Source of the DNA: Sulfonitrofixus sp039714575
Lineage (GTDB): Bacteria > Campylobacterota > Campylobacteria > Campylobacterales > Sulfurimonadaceae
Reading direction: 5' to 3'
DNA: 25,637 nucleotides
NCBI GenBank assembly: GCA_039714575.1
Contig: JBDLJE010000030.1
Span: 1 to 25,637 of the forward strand
A model generated the notes under the pieces. It was not told the DNA's origin. It made no database searches and was given only the letters and a program-made list of their open reading frames with translations. This document shows positions 15,207 to 23,156 of the stretch, piece by piece (position 1 is the stretch's first letter; each line of letters opens with the position of its first letter). The position numbers were made by a program, and so were the translations under genes.

Positions 15207-15749
15207 ATGTTTTGGTTTGTACTGCGTTTTGCGATCTGGTCTCTTCTCTTATTTGGGCTGATCTCCTTTAAAGACTATTCACCTCTGTACTTTATCAACA
15301 CGCTTCAGACTGATGCGACTGTCTTTATGACCAACCTGTGGATTCAAAATGTCAATATTCCCGTTAGAATGGAAGGCGACTTGATGGTCTTTGAACACGG
15401 TCTTCGACTTTTGTTCGTAGATTCATGCAATGGTTTACCCCCCTGCTTGCTCTATCTTGCGGCTATCCTTGCTTATCCTACCCGTTATACGGATAAGACA
15501 AAGTGGTTTATAGGAGGCATTGTTGTCTTACTTTCGCTCAACATGGTTCGCATCATGCTCATTACACTGCTGGTCATCGTTTACCCTGAAAGCTTTGAAT
15601 GGGCCCATAATATTTTCGGCCGCTACACTATTGGGGCCATTACACTTTATCTCTTCTATTTCTTTACTACACATGTCAGCACCTGTACCCCCTACGGGAT
15701 TATTCTCAATGGAAAAAACTGCCATGCAGAACCTTCTCTCAGAACATAG
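15207..15749 (+). CDS. Exosortase/archaeosortase-family transpeptidase
   Basis: About 180 residues and mostly membrane helices (near 5-22, 62-90, 101-127, 140-156). The three conserved residues of the family are in place: C74 in VDSCNGLPP, R115 in LNMVR and H134 in AHNIFG. Exosortases cut C-terminal sorting signals of secreted proteins at the membrane, usually handing them to a carbohydrate anchor. This is a short, single-domain form without the EpsI-like extension. A longer reading from GTG 15156 is possible, but AAGGAG lies 9 nt before ATG 15207 and the predicted promoter overlaps the earlier start. Divergent from the luxR-type gene. The only protein in the window with a plausible sorting tail is the one at 8743. 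Subfamily not assigned. Confidence 0.87.
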   Translation: MFWFVLRFAIWSLLLFGLISFKDYSPLYFINTLQTDATVFMTNLWIQNVNIPVRMEGDLMVFEHGLRLLFVDSCNGLPPCLLYLAAILAYPTRYTDKTKWFIGGIVVLLSLNMVRIMLITLLVIVYPESFEWAHNIFGRYTIGAITLYLFYFFTTHVSTCTPYGIILNGKNCHAEPSLRT

Positions 15750-15790
15750 AAGCTGTTATATCTCCCTAAAATAGCCGCTGTACCCCGTTA

Positions 15791-15799
15791 TGGTATAAT
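15791..15799 (+). promoter_or_regulatory. Extended -10 promoter for ppk
   Basis: TGGTATAAT, a TGn-extended -10, about 33 nt before the ppk ATG. No clear -35 box. Confidence 0.5.
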
Positions 15800-15831
15800 C
15801 ATAAAAACTACTATGTACAAACGAGCACCGA

Positions 15832-17928
15832 ATGATCAATCTAAAAGACCCAAAACTTTATAACAACCGTGAGCTTTCATGGCTGCAGTTCAACACCCGT
15901 GTTCTGAAACAGGCACAAGATGAGAGCCAACCTCTGCTTGAGCGTCTGAAATTCCTTGCCATCTACGGTACAAACCTGGATGAGTTCTACATGATCCGCG
16001 TTGCCGGTCTTAAAAAACTCTTCTCTGCCGGCGTCATGGTCTCCGGCGCGGACCGTCTGACTCCGATGCAGCAGCTGCGCGAGATCAGGAAGTACCTGCA
16101 CCAAGAGCTTCAGGTCGTGGAGTATACCCTTACTGAGATCTTTAAGAAACTGGAAAAAGAGGGCATCTCTGTCAAGTCCTACGACGAGGTCAACCAGCAG
16201 CAGAAGTACCAACTCAACCGTTACTTCACAGAACAGATCTATCCGGTCATCGTTCCCATCGCTGTTGATGCCACCCACCCCTTTCCACACCTCAACAACC
16301 TCAGTTTCGGACTGATCGTAAAACTCCAGGACCTGGACAACGAATCGGTCGAGCGAAACGGAATCGTCCGGATCCCCCGCGTTCTGCCCCGTTTTGTTGA
16401 GCTGGACGATGGCTGCTATATACCTATCGAAAGTGTTGTTACCGAACATGTCAGTGAGCTTTTCCCAGGCTACAAGCTGAAGAACCACATCACCTTCCGT
16501 GTCACACGTAATGCCGACATCACCATTGAAGAAGAGGAGGCTGATGACTTTATGGAGATCCTTGAAGAGGGGCTTCGTCTTCGTAAAAAGGGAGAGTTGG
16601 TCCGTCTTGAACTCGGTCAAGAGGAGAGCCCCGACCTGCTTAACTTTTTCAACCGCCACACCAATGTCTATAAAGATGACATCTACCGTTTTTCAAGTAT
16701 CTTGAACCTGGGCAGTCTCTGGCAGATCGTAGGCAATAAGAACTTTGCACACTTAACAGCGACACCTTTTAAACCTCGGCTTTTGCCGCCATTCGACACT
16801 ACAGAGAACATCTTTAATGTCATGGATAAACAAGATGCTTTGATGTATCACCCTTATGAGAGCTTTGAACCGGTAGTCAAACTGATCCAGACAGCGGCCA
16901 AAGACCCTGACGTTGTCTCCATCAAGATGACCCTTTACCGTTCAGGTACCAACTCGCCGATCGTTCAGGCGCTGATGCAGGCAGCTGAATTCGGCAAACA
17001 GGTCACCACAATGGTTGAGCTGAAAGCCCGTTTTGATGAAGAGAACAACCTTATTTGGGCTAAAGCACTTGAAAATGCAGGTGCTCATGTCATCTATGGT
17101 ATTCCAGGGTTCAAAGTCCACGCCAAGGCAACGCTGATCACACGGCGTGTCGACGGCAAGCTCAAACAGTATGCCCACCTTGCCACAGGTAACTATAATC
17201 CTCAGACGGCAAAAGTCTATACAGACACCTCGTACATGACCTGTAACGAAGAGGTCACAAGCGATCTGACACGTTTCTTCCACTTTTTGACCGGGTTCAG
17301 TAAAAAAGGCAAGCTCAATAAGCTTTATATGTCACCGACACAGATCAAGCCAAAGATCCTCTCGATGATCCAGAACGAAGCAAAAAAAGGGAGCGAAGGT
17401 CACATCATCGCTAAAGTCAACTCATTAGTCGACGAAGATGTTATCCGCGGTCTCTATAAAGCATCTCAAGCAGGTGTCAAGGTCGACCTGATCGTCCGTG
17501 GTATCTGCTGCCTTAAACCGGGTCTTGAAGGTGTTAGCGAGAACATCCGTGTCATCTCAGTCATCGGTAAATACCTTGAGCATGCCCGTGTCTTCTACTT
17601 TAAGCACACGACGCCGCAGCTCTTTATCTCAAGTGCCGACTGGATGCCGCGTAACCTTGTTCGCCGTATTGAACTTTTGAGCGGTATTGAAGACCGGGAG
17701 AGTGCTGAAAAACTTCTCCACATCCTTCAGCTGCAAGTCTCAGACAACGTACTTGCCCACGAACTGCAGAGTGACGGCAGTTACCACAAGGTTACTCATG
17801 AACAGAGTAAGATCATTAACAACCAAAAGCTTTTTGAGAGCCATACCAATAAAGTCTATAAAGCACTTAAAAAAGAGATACCGAACTATGTTCAAAAACT
17901 GGCAACTAGACTTTTAAAAGAGAGCTAG
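15832..17928 (+). CDS. ppk: Polyphosphate kinase 1
   Basis: Reversibly builds inorganic polyphosphate from ATP. The 698 residues cover the whole PPK1 plan: N-terminal helical domain (NRELSWLQFNTRVL), head domain, and two phospholipase-D-like catalytic domains. H430 in FKVHAKATLI fits the autophosphorylated histidine (H435 in E. coli) and H584 in LEHARVFYF the second conserved histidine (H592 in E. coli). SADWMPRNL and LATGNYNPQTAKVYTD are further family landmarks. First of three closely packed plus-strand genes; the carbonic-anhydrase-like gene starts 5 nt after its stop. Polyphosphate could serve as an energy or phosphate store or a stress factor; the sequence does not say which. Confidence 0.97.
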   Translation: MINLKDPKLYNNRELSWLQFNTRVLKQAQDESQPLLERLKFLAIYGTNLDEFYMIRVAGLKKLFSAGVMVSGADRLTPMQQLREIRKYLHQELQVVEYTLTEIFKKLEKEGISVKSYDEVNQQQKYQLNRYFTEQIYPVIVPIAVDATHPFPHLNNLSFGLIVKLQDLDNESVERNGIVRIPRVLPRFVELDDGCYIPIESVVTEHVSELFPGYKLKNHITFRVTRNADITIEEEEADDFMEILEEGLRLRKKGELVRLELGQEESPDLLNFFNRHTNVYKDDIYRFSSILNLGSLWQIVGNKNFAHLTATPFKPRLLPPFDTTENIFNVMDKQDALMYHPYESFEPVVKLIQTAAKDPDVVSIKMTLYRSGTNSPIVQALMQAAEFGKQVTTMVELKARFDEENNLIWAKALENAGAHVIYGIPGFKVHAKATLITRRVDGKLKQYAHLATGNYNPQTAKVYTDTSYMTCNEEVTSDLTRFFHFLTGFSKKGKLNKLYMSPTQIKPKILSMIQNEAKKGSEGHIIAKVNSLVDEDVIRGLYKASQAGVKVDLIVRGICCLKPGLEGVSENIRVISVIGKYLEHARVFYFKHTTPQLFISSADWMPRNLVRRIELLSGIEDRESAEKLLHILQLQVSDNVLAHELQSDGSYHKVTHEQSKIINNQKLFESHTNKVYKALKKEIPNYVQKLATRLLKES

Positions 17929-17933
17929 AGCCA

Positions 17934-18464
17934 ATGGTCTATAAATTTAAACAATGGGGACCGGAACTAGGCACGAACAGCTGGGTTGCTCCCTCTGCTG
18001 ATGTTGTCGGCAATGTCACGATGGGCAAAGAGTGTTCCATCTGGTTCGGCTGCGTCGTTCGTGGCGATGTTCACTACATCACCATTGGCGAACGTACCAA
18101 CATTCAGGACTTGAGCATGATCCACGTCACGCACTATAAAAAAGAGGATATGTCCGACGGCAATCCGACCATTATCGGCTCTGACGTCACCATCGGCCAC
18201 CGGGTGATGATGCATGGCTGTACTATCGAAGACGCCTGTCTTGTCGGTATGAGTGCTACTATTTTAGACGGGGCCGTCATCGGTAGAGAGTCTATCGTCG
18301 GTGCCGGATCGTTAGTCACTAAGAACAAGGTCTTTCCACCGCGTTCACTCATCATGGGAAGCCCGGCAAAGCTAGTACGCGAACTAAACGATGATGAAGT
18401 CAAAGAGCTTTATGCCTCTGCTGCACGTTATGTCGAGTTTAAAAAAGATTATTCAGATATCTAA
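17934..18464 (+). CDS. Gamma-carbonic-anhydrase-like hexapeptide-repeat protein
   Basis: A 176-residue left-handed beta-helix protein with repeated I/V-G-x-x hexapeptides and a C-terminal helix, as in the YrdA/PaaY/gamma-class carbonic anhydrase group. The three expected zinc ligands fit H64 (SMIHVTH), H89 and H94 (IGHRVMMHGC), and NIQDLSMIH matches the canonical NIQD segment. It would form a trimer with metal at the subunit interfaces. Many members of this subgroup have weak or untested carbonic anhydrase activity, so the reaction is likely but not certain. Five nt after ppk and 3 nt before the TRIC gene, hence one operon. Confidence 0.9.
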   Translation: MVYKFKQWGPELGTNSWVAPSADVVGNVTMGKECSIWFGCVVRGDVHYITIGERTNIQDLSMIHVTHYKKEDMSDGNPTIIGSDVTIGHRVMMHGCTIEDACLVGMSATILDGAVIGRESIVGAGSLVTKNKVFPPRSLIMGSPAKLVRELNDDEVKELYASAARYVEFKKDYSDI

Positions 18465-18467
18465 ACC

Positions 18468-19079
18468 ATGGATATCTTTTTACTCACTGACATACTCGGT
18501 ATCATCGCTTTTAGTCTAAGCGGTTTTCTCGTCGGTGTACGTAATAGACTTGACCTGCTTGGTATTGCTATTGCAGCCTCGCTTACTGCCTTGGGCGGCG
18601 GTATCTTACGTGATGCCCTGCTTCACCGCACCCCTTTTGCCTTTAGTGAATACTACCCTGCCACAACTCTTGTCATCGTTGTTCTGATCGCCTTTGCATT
18701 TCAGTCACTGCGTTCAGACAAGATCGAACACAAATGGCTCTTCGTCGTCAGTGACACCGTCGGTCTGGTCGCATTCAGCACCACCGGTGCCCTCTTAGCC
18801 ATCAGTGCTGACTACAATGTCTTTGGCATCATCATCTTAAGTTTCTTAACCGCTGTTGGAGGCGGAGTGACCCGTGACATCATGATCAACAAAGTTCCCG
18901 CAGTGCTGGTAAGCGACTTCTACGGCTCGATCGCCCTGATCGTAGCACTGATGCTTGCCGCCTTAAACTATCTGAACCTGATGTCTGACCTTGCAGTCAT
19001 GGGTGTTGCAGTTGCAACCATACTGCTGCGTCTTGTAGCGTATAAACAGCAGTGGCATCTTCCAAAGATGGGTGAGTAG
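18468..19079 (+). CDS. TRIC-type trimeric cation channel (UPF0126 family)
   Basis: A 203-residue integral membrane protein made of two homologous three-helix repeats plus a last helix. Each repeat carries the family signature: GGGILRDALLHRTPF (about 44-58) and GGGVTRDIMINKVPAVL (about 129-145). Prokaryotic TRIC homologues form trimers that conduct K+ and Na+. Start ATG 18468, three bases after the stop of the previous gene, so translation is probably coupled. Its link to polyphosphate kinase may be counter-ion balance, but that is speculation. Confidence 0.92.
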   Translation: MDIFLLTDILGIIAFSLSGFLVGVRNRLDLLGIAIAASLTALGGGILRDALLHRTPFAFSEYYPATTLVIVVLIAFAFQSLRSDKIEHKWLFVVSDTVGLVAFSTTGALLAISADYNVFGIIILSFLTAVGGGVTRDIMINKVPAVLVSDFYGSIALIVALMLAALNYLNLMSDLAVMGVAVATILLRLVAYKQQWHLPKMGE

Positions 19080-19127
19080 GAAATAGGAAAAGATGGCGAA
19101 GCTCATCTAAAAAAGTTCTTCTGCAGG

Positions 19128-19236
19128 AAAAAGTTTCAGATTTAGTGTAGGTTGTGCGAAATGTTTTCCCGATAGCGTGCTAGTGCACGTGGAGTGGAAA
19201 ACTTTCGTGCAAGATGCGCTGAAGCTGAAACTTTTT
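19128..19236. terminator. Long nested hairpin, likely bidirectional terminator
   Basis: The outer stem is a perfect 12 bp (AAAAAGTTTCAG with CTGAAACTTTTT), so both strands end in five Ts. Inside it a second, imperfect stem pairs 19152-19169 with 19196-19212, and the tip holds CGTGC-TAGT-GCACG. It separates the convergent TRIC and argJ genes and overlaps the argJ stop codon. At 109 nt it is much longer than a usual terminator and may be a repeated element. Confidence 0.6.
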
Positions 19237-20416
19237 AAGTGCGGTAGTCGGCGTTTATTGAGATATATTCGTTTCCTAGATCACAGCCATAGGCTTTAAA
19301 GTTCCCGCCGCCGACACCCAGGTCTACATTGATAGTAAATTCATCGCGCTTCATGATCTCTGATGCTCTCTCTTCAACAGCATCGTCAAAAAGGTTCACC
19401 CCATTCTCAAAGAGAACAACATCTTCATAAGCAATAGTCAATTTCTCTTCATCACAGACAGCACCGCTGGCACCGACGGACATCGCAATACGGCCCCAGT
19501 TTGGGTCTTCGCCAAAGAGCGCCGTCTTGATCAGAAGTGAGTTGGAGAGGGTCTTGGCTACCTTCTCCGCTTCCTTGTTGCTGTAGGCACCTGTGACATG
19601 GTAGGTGACGAGTTTTGTCGCCCCTTCGCCGTCACGGACCAGCTCTTTAGCCAAAAAGTCCATCACGATGAAAAGTGCCTCTTCAAAAGCGTCATCGTTA
19701 TGACAGACTGCACGGGCATTTGACATCAAAAAGACCGTATCATTTGTTGATGTATCGCCGTCAACACTTGCTGCATTGAAAGTCTTGGCATTGACACGTT
19801 CCAAGATCTCCTGCATCGTGATGTAGTTTATCTGTGCATCCGTCGTGATGTAACAGAGCATCGTTGCCATCGCAGGATTGATCATTCCGGCACCTTTGGC
19901 CATTGCACCGATGGTAAAGATCTTGCCGTCTTCAAGTTCAACATCGACTGCGATCTCTTTTGAGAAACGGTCTGTTGTCATGATCGCCTCTGCAGCGGCA
20001 TGCGGGTTTTTTACACTCAGGTCAAACTTTCTTGTCCCCTCTACGATCTTCTCTTTGGGAAGACGCACACCTATGACACCCGTAGAACTCATCAAAGGGT
20101 TGATAAGACCGCTTTTTTCCTGTTTCACACTCTCCAGGATCTCCTCAAGGTCTGCCATACCCGGCTTGCCTGTCATCGCATTGGCATTTTTCGAGTTGAT
20201 CATCACAAAGTTGGTCTGTTTGGCACCTTTTGCATGATAGATCGGCGCTGCCGCCATCTTGTTGGTTGTCAAGACAGAGGCTAATGCACAGACCTGGTCG
20301 CTGTAGACAAAGGCCATATCTTTTGCACCGTCCGGTTTCAATCCGGCCGCGATACCGTCAGCATAGAAGCCAAGCGGGGCACAAACCCCTTCGCTGTTGC
20401 TGGTGATCTTATACAT
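19235..20416 (-). CDS. argJ: Glutamate N-acetyltransferase / ornithine acetyltransferase
   Basis: Moves acetyl from N-acetylornithine to glutamate, recycling the acetyl group in arginine synthesis. The 393-residue precursor cleaves itself before T185 in the motif AMATMLC, leaving Thr as the N-terminal nucleophile of the beta chain; KGAGMI (174-179) and the closing YISINADYRT are standard family marks. Whether it also makes N-acetylglutamate from acetyl-CoA cannot be told from sequence. Its ATG lies 8 nt inside the end of the K+ channel gene, with AGAGGA upstream in that gene, so it is coupled to an unrelated function. Confidence 0.96.
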   Translation of the reverse strand: MYKITSNSEGVCAPLGFYADGIAAGLKPDGAKDMAFVYSDQVCALASVLTTNKMAAAPIYHAKGAKQTNFVMINSKNANAMTGKPGMADLEEILESVKQEKSGLINPLMSSTGVIGVRLPKEKIVEGTRKFDLSVKNPHAAAEAIMTTDRFSKEIAVDVELEDGKIFTIGAMAKGAGMINPAMATMLCYITTDAQINYITMQEILERVNAKTFNAASVDGDTSTNDTVFLMSNARAVCHNDDAFEEALFIVMDFLAKELVRDGEGATKLVTYHVTGAYSNKEAEKVAKTLSNSLLIKTALFGEDPNWGRIAMSVGASGAVCDEEKLTIAYEDVVLFENGVNLFDDAVEERASEIMKRDEFTINVDLGVGGGNFKAYGCDLGNEYISINADYRT

Positions 20417-21539
20417 ATTTCAGTTCCTCTGGTTTTTGACGTTTCTGGACGATACCTTTAGTAATATTGATCCCTTTTTGCGTTCCGATAACAAGCAGTT
20501 TTGACTCACTTGTCACCAGCTTGTTCCCATCCGGCATCGGCACAAACTTTCCATCTTTTTTTGTCATACCGACAACGGCAACATTGGCGATCTGACGGAG
20601 ATGGGTCTCTTTGAGTTTACGCAGAACCATCCAGCTGTATTTAGGAACAAAGACCTCTTCCATGTCCAGCGGCGTATCGGTCTGATACAGGAACTCTTCT
20701 AAGAGGTTCTCCATGTCAGGGCGTGCCGCCATGGCTGTAATACGCTGCGCTGTAAGCTTGGTTGCAGAGACAACGGTGTCTGCACCCAGCTTTTTAAGTT
20801 TACTGACATCGCTCTCTGTCTCTGCTGCAGAGATGACATTATACGGCTTCGGGATAAAGTGCTCTTTTTCAAAAAGACGCACCGAAGCGATAATCGCAAT
20901 ATTGTCTGCGATCGAGTTAGAGAGTGTGATCAGACCGTCCGCTGAACTCAGGTGTGATTTCAGCATAGAATGCTCGGTATGCGGTTCCGCCTGAATGAAG
21001 TACGGATACTTGTACTTCTCCGCGATCTCTTCCATATCTTCACGCGGATCGATCACGACAAAAGGGATGTGGTTGGCACGCAGTTGCTGTGTCACCTCAA
21101 TGGTGTAGTCGTTATGGTAACAGACGACAAAATGTTTTTTAAGCCGCGCGATTTTGTACAACATACTGCGCTCCTTCAATGTATTTATAAGATGGCCGCG
21201 ATTGATCTCAGTGACCATAATACCTACTGCCATCGAAAAGACAGCAAAACCCATGATGATAAGCGTGATCGTAAAGATCCGTCCCGCATTCGAGATCGGT
21301 GCGATCTCACCAAACCCTACAGTTGTAAACGTCACTCCGGTCTGATAGATCGCGTCCATAAGAGAGAAATCATCAATAACAATATAGCCCATAGTTCCAA
21401 TTAACATGGTAACAACAGTGAAGATTATCGGTAGACGAAATGCGTGTAGGTTAGTGTAAAAATCGGGTAGAATAGATGGGTCTGGTTTGGGAGATTCCTC
21501 CCAGTGTAGAAAGTTTCGAATCCTGGTTGTCAGGTTCAA
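20409..21539 (-). CDS. Two-helix potassium channel with RCK (TrkA-N/TrkA-C) domains
   Basis: A 376-residue protein: two membrane helices (about 36-55 and 88-110) around a pore loop with selectivity filter TVGFGE (73-78), a cytoplasmic RCK N-domain (about 133-250) and a TrkA-C domain (about 285-365). The usual GxGxxG nucleotide-binding turn is replaced by CYHNDY after HFVV, so NAD(H) binding is doubtful and gating may depend on other ligands. TTG 21539 is the likely start; AAGG lies upstream and no ATG gives the full N-terminus. It starts 16 nt after rpmB and overlaps argJ by 8 nt. Likely role: K+ homeostasis or membrane potential control. Confidence 0.9.
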   Translation of the reverse strand: MNLTTRIRNFLHWEESPKPDPSILPDFYTNLHAFRLPIIFTVVTMLIGTMGYIVIDDFSLMDAIYQTGVTFTTVGFGEIAPISNAGRIFTITLIIMGFAVFSMAVGIMVTEINRGHLINTLKERSMLYKIARLKKHFVVCYHNDYTIEVTQQLRANHIPFVVIDPREDMEEIAEKYKYPYFIQAEPHTEHSMLKSHLSSADGLITLSNSIADNIAIIASVRLFEKEHFIPKPYNVISAAETESDVSKLKKLGADTVVSATKLTAQRITAMAARPDMENLLEEFLYQTDTPLDMEEVFVPKYSWMVLRKLKETHLRQIANVAVVGMTKKDGKFVPMPDGNKLVTSESKLLVIGTQKGINITKGIVQKRQKPEELKYV

Positions 21540-21555
21540 AATATAACCTTATCGG

Positions 21556-21744
21556 TTACGAGTTCTTCTTAAGTGTGCGAAGCTCTTTAGCAGAAATTCT
21601 GATCTTCTTAGTCGTACCGTCTTCTAGTGTGACACGTACAGTTCTAAGGTTTGGCAAAAAACGACGTTTAGTTCTGTTCTTTGCGTGAGATACATTATTT
21701 CCAGCCATTGGGCCTTTACCACTGATTGCACATTTTCTTGCCAT
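21556..21744 (-). CDS. rpmB: 50S ribosomal protein L28
   Basis: A 62-residue basic protein with the L28 hallmarks CAISGKGPMAGNNVSHAKN at the N-terminus and KRRFLPNLRTVRV in the middle. Full length for the bacterial family. It lacks the paired CxxC motifs of zinc-binding L28, so it is the zinc-independent type. First gene of a minus-strand run with the K+ channel and argJ. Confidence 0.97.
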   Translation of the reverse strand: MARKCAISGKGPMAGNNVSHAKNRTKRRFLPNLRTVRVTLEDGTTKKIRISAKELRTLKKNS

Positions 21745-21776
21745 AGGGTATCCTTGCGTAATTTTTTAAGTTGCGC

Positions 21777-21782
21777 ATTATA
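21777..21782 (-). promoter_or_regulatory. -10 box for the rpmB run
   Basis: TATAAT on the minus strand, 32 nt upstream of the rpmB ATG. The 164-nt divergent spacer (21745-21908) also contains TAAAAT at 21879-21884, a possible -10 for rpe. Confidence 0.5.
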
Positions 21783-21908
21783 TCTATGTAAAGCAAAAAC
21801 TGAGCTTAACAAACAAATGGACAGACTTTTCATTTCAGTTATGGAGTTAGTATAGCGTAATCAATAAGAAAATTTCGCTAAAATTATAAAAAACTAAAGT
21901 AGTCTGAT

Positions 21909-22550
21909 ATGTTAGTAGCTCCAAGTGTACTCTCTGCCGATTTCGGCAACCTCGAACGTGATGTCAAAGCGATCTGTGATGCCGGCTGTGATCTGGTCCA
22001 TGTTGATGTCATGGACGGCCATTTTGTCCCCAACCTTACCATAGGGCCGGTTGTCGTCTCTGCTATTGCCAAAGCTGCGACGAAGCCTCTGGACATTCAC
22101 CTTATGGTCGAGAACAACACCTTCTTTGTCGATCTGTTTGCCCCGCTCAAACCGGGGTATATCACTTTTCACATCGAAGAGGAGAAAAACCCTCACCGCT
22201 TGGTGCAGTACATTCGTTCTTTAGGTATTAAACCGGGCGTTGTCTTGAACCCGCATACACCGGCTGAAGCCATCGAGTACCTGCTTCCTGACTTGGACAT
22301 GGTCTTAGTGATGAGTGTCAACCCCGGTTTTGGCGGTCAGAAGTTCATCCCTACCGTTGTTGAGAAGATCAAACGCCTAAAAGCACTGCGTGACAGGATC
22401 AACCCGGACTGTCTTATCGAAATTGACGGTGGGGTAACCGACCAGAACATCGAAATGCTTCAAGAAGCCGGTGTTGATGTCTCTGTTGCCGGCTCGTATG
22501 TCTTTAAGCATGAAAGCTTTAAGACCGCTATTGAAAACCTTCGCCCTTAA
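21909..22550 (+). CDS. rpe: Ribulose-phosphate 3-epimerase
   Basis: Interconverts ribulose 5-phosphate and xylulose 5-phosphate in the pentose phosphate or Calvin pathways. The 213-residue TIM barrel shows all family blocks: APSVLSADFGNL at the N-terminus, HVDVMDGHFVPN (31-42) with metal ligands and catalytic Asp, DIHLMV, MSVNPGFGGQKF and IDGGV. Complete and of normal length. Only 9 nt separate it from the start of trpF, whose ribosome site begins at the rpe stop. Confidence 0.97.
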   Translation: MLVAPSVLSADFGNLERDVKAICDAGCDLVHVDVMDGHFVPNLTIGPVVVSAIAKAATKPLDIHLMVENNTFFVDLFAPLKPGYITFHIEEEKNPHRLVQYIRSLGIKPGVVLNPHTPAEAIEYLLPDLDMVLVMSVNPGFGGQKFIPTVVEKIKRLKALRDRINPDCLIEIDGGVTDQNIEMLQEAGVDVSVAGSYVFKHESFKTAIENLRP

Positions 22551-22559
22551 GGAGTGGAT

Positions 22560-23156
22560 GTGCGTGTAAAGATCTGTGGGATCACAACATACGAAGATGC
22601 CATGATGGCGATAGCGGCCGGTGCCGATGCACTCGGTTTTGTCTTCTACCCCCCTTCGCCTCGTTTTATTACACCGCAGGATGCAAAAAAGATCATTGAG
22701 AAGCTTCCTCCCTTCGTAGAGAAGGTAGGTCTCTTTGTCAACGAAAACGCTGCAGCTATTAATGCAATGAGCAGAGAGAGTGACATTACCCTTGCACAGA
22801 TCCATTTTGAAGCACCACAAGAGATATTGGACGGACTTTGCATCCCATACGTTCAAGTCACCAGAGCCGCACAAGAAGAGGATATCTCCGAACTTGACGG
22901 GCAATACCGCTTGGTGGATGCCTACTGCGAAGCTTATGGCGGTATGGGAAAACGCCTTAACCTTGAGTGGTTCAAAGACAAAGACAACAGTCACATCATC
23001 TTGGCAGGCGGGCTTAGTCCTGAAAACGTTCATGAGGCCTTGGAGTACGGCTTTTACGGTGTTGATGTCAGCTCCAGTGTTGAAGCATCCAAGGGGATCA
23101 AAGATCCGGACAAAGTAAGATCCTTTATAAGCAATGCTAAAAAGAACATCCCTTAA
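22560..23156 (+). CDS. trpF: Phosphoribosylanthranilate isomerase
   Basis: Amadori rearrangement of phosphoribosylanthranilate in tryptophan synthesis. About 198 residues with C6 of KICGIT as the catalytic base and an Asp in YGVDVSSSVE as the likely acid; ALGFVFYPPSPR is the phosphate-binding signature. I choose GTG 22560, because AAGGAG (22549-22554) is then 5 nt upstream and the protein begins MRVKICGIT as usual. Starting at GTG 22554 would put the start inside the ribosome site. No other trp gene is adjacent, so trpF stands apart from any trp operon in this window. Ends in TAATG shared with the exonuclease start. Confidence 0.95.
   Translation: MRVKICGITTYEDAMMAIAAGADALGFVFYPPSPRFITPQDAKKIIEKLPPFVEKVGLFVNENAAAINAMSRESDITLAQIHFEAPQEILDGLCIPYVQVTRAAQEEDISELDGQYRLVDAYCEAYGGMGKRLNLEWFKDKDNSHIILAGGLSPENVHEALEYGFYGVDVSSSVEASKGIKDPDKVRSFISNAKKNIP

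Noticed and set aside
15877..16659. 260-codon antisense frame inside ppk
   Set aside because: ppk is certain and complete; the opposite frame is a by-product of its codon usage and has no family resemblance.
22377..23033. 218-codon antisense frame across rpe and trpF
   Set aside because: It spans two well-identified genes and contains nothing recognisable.
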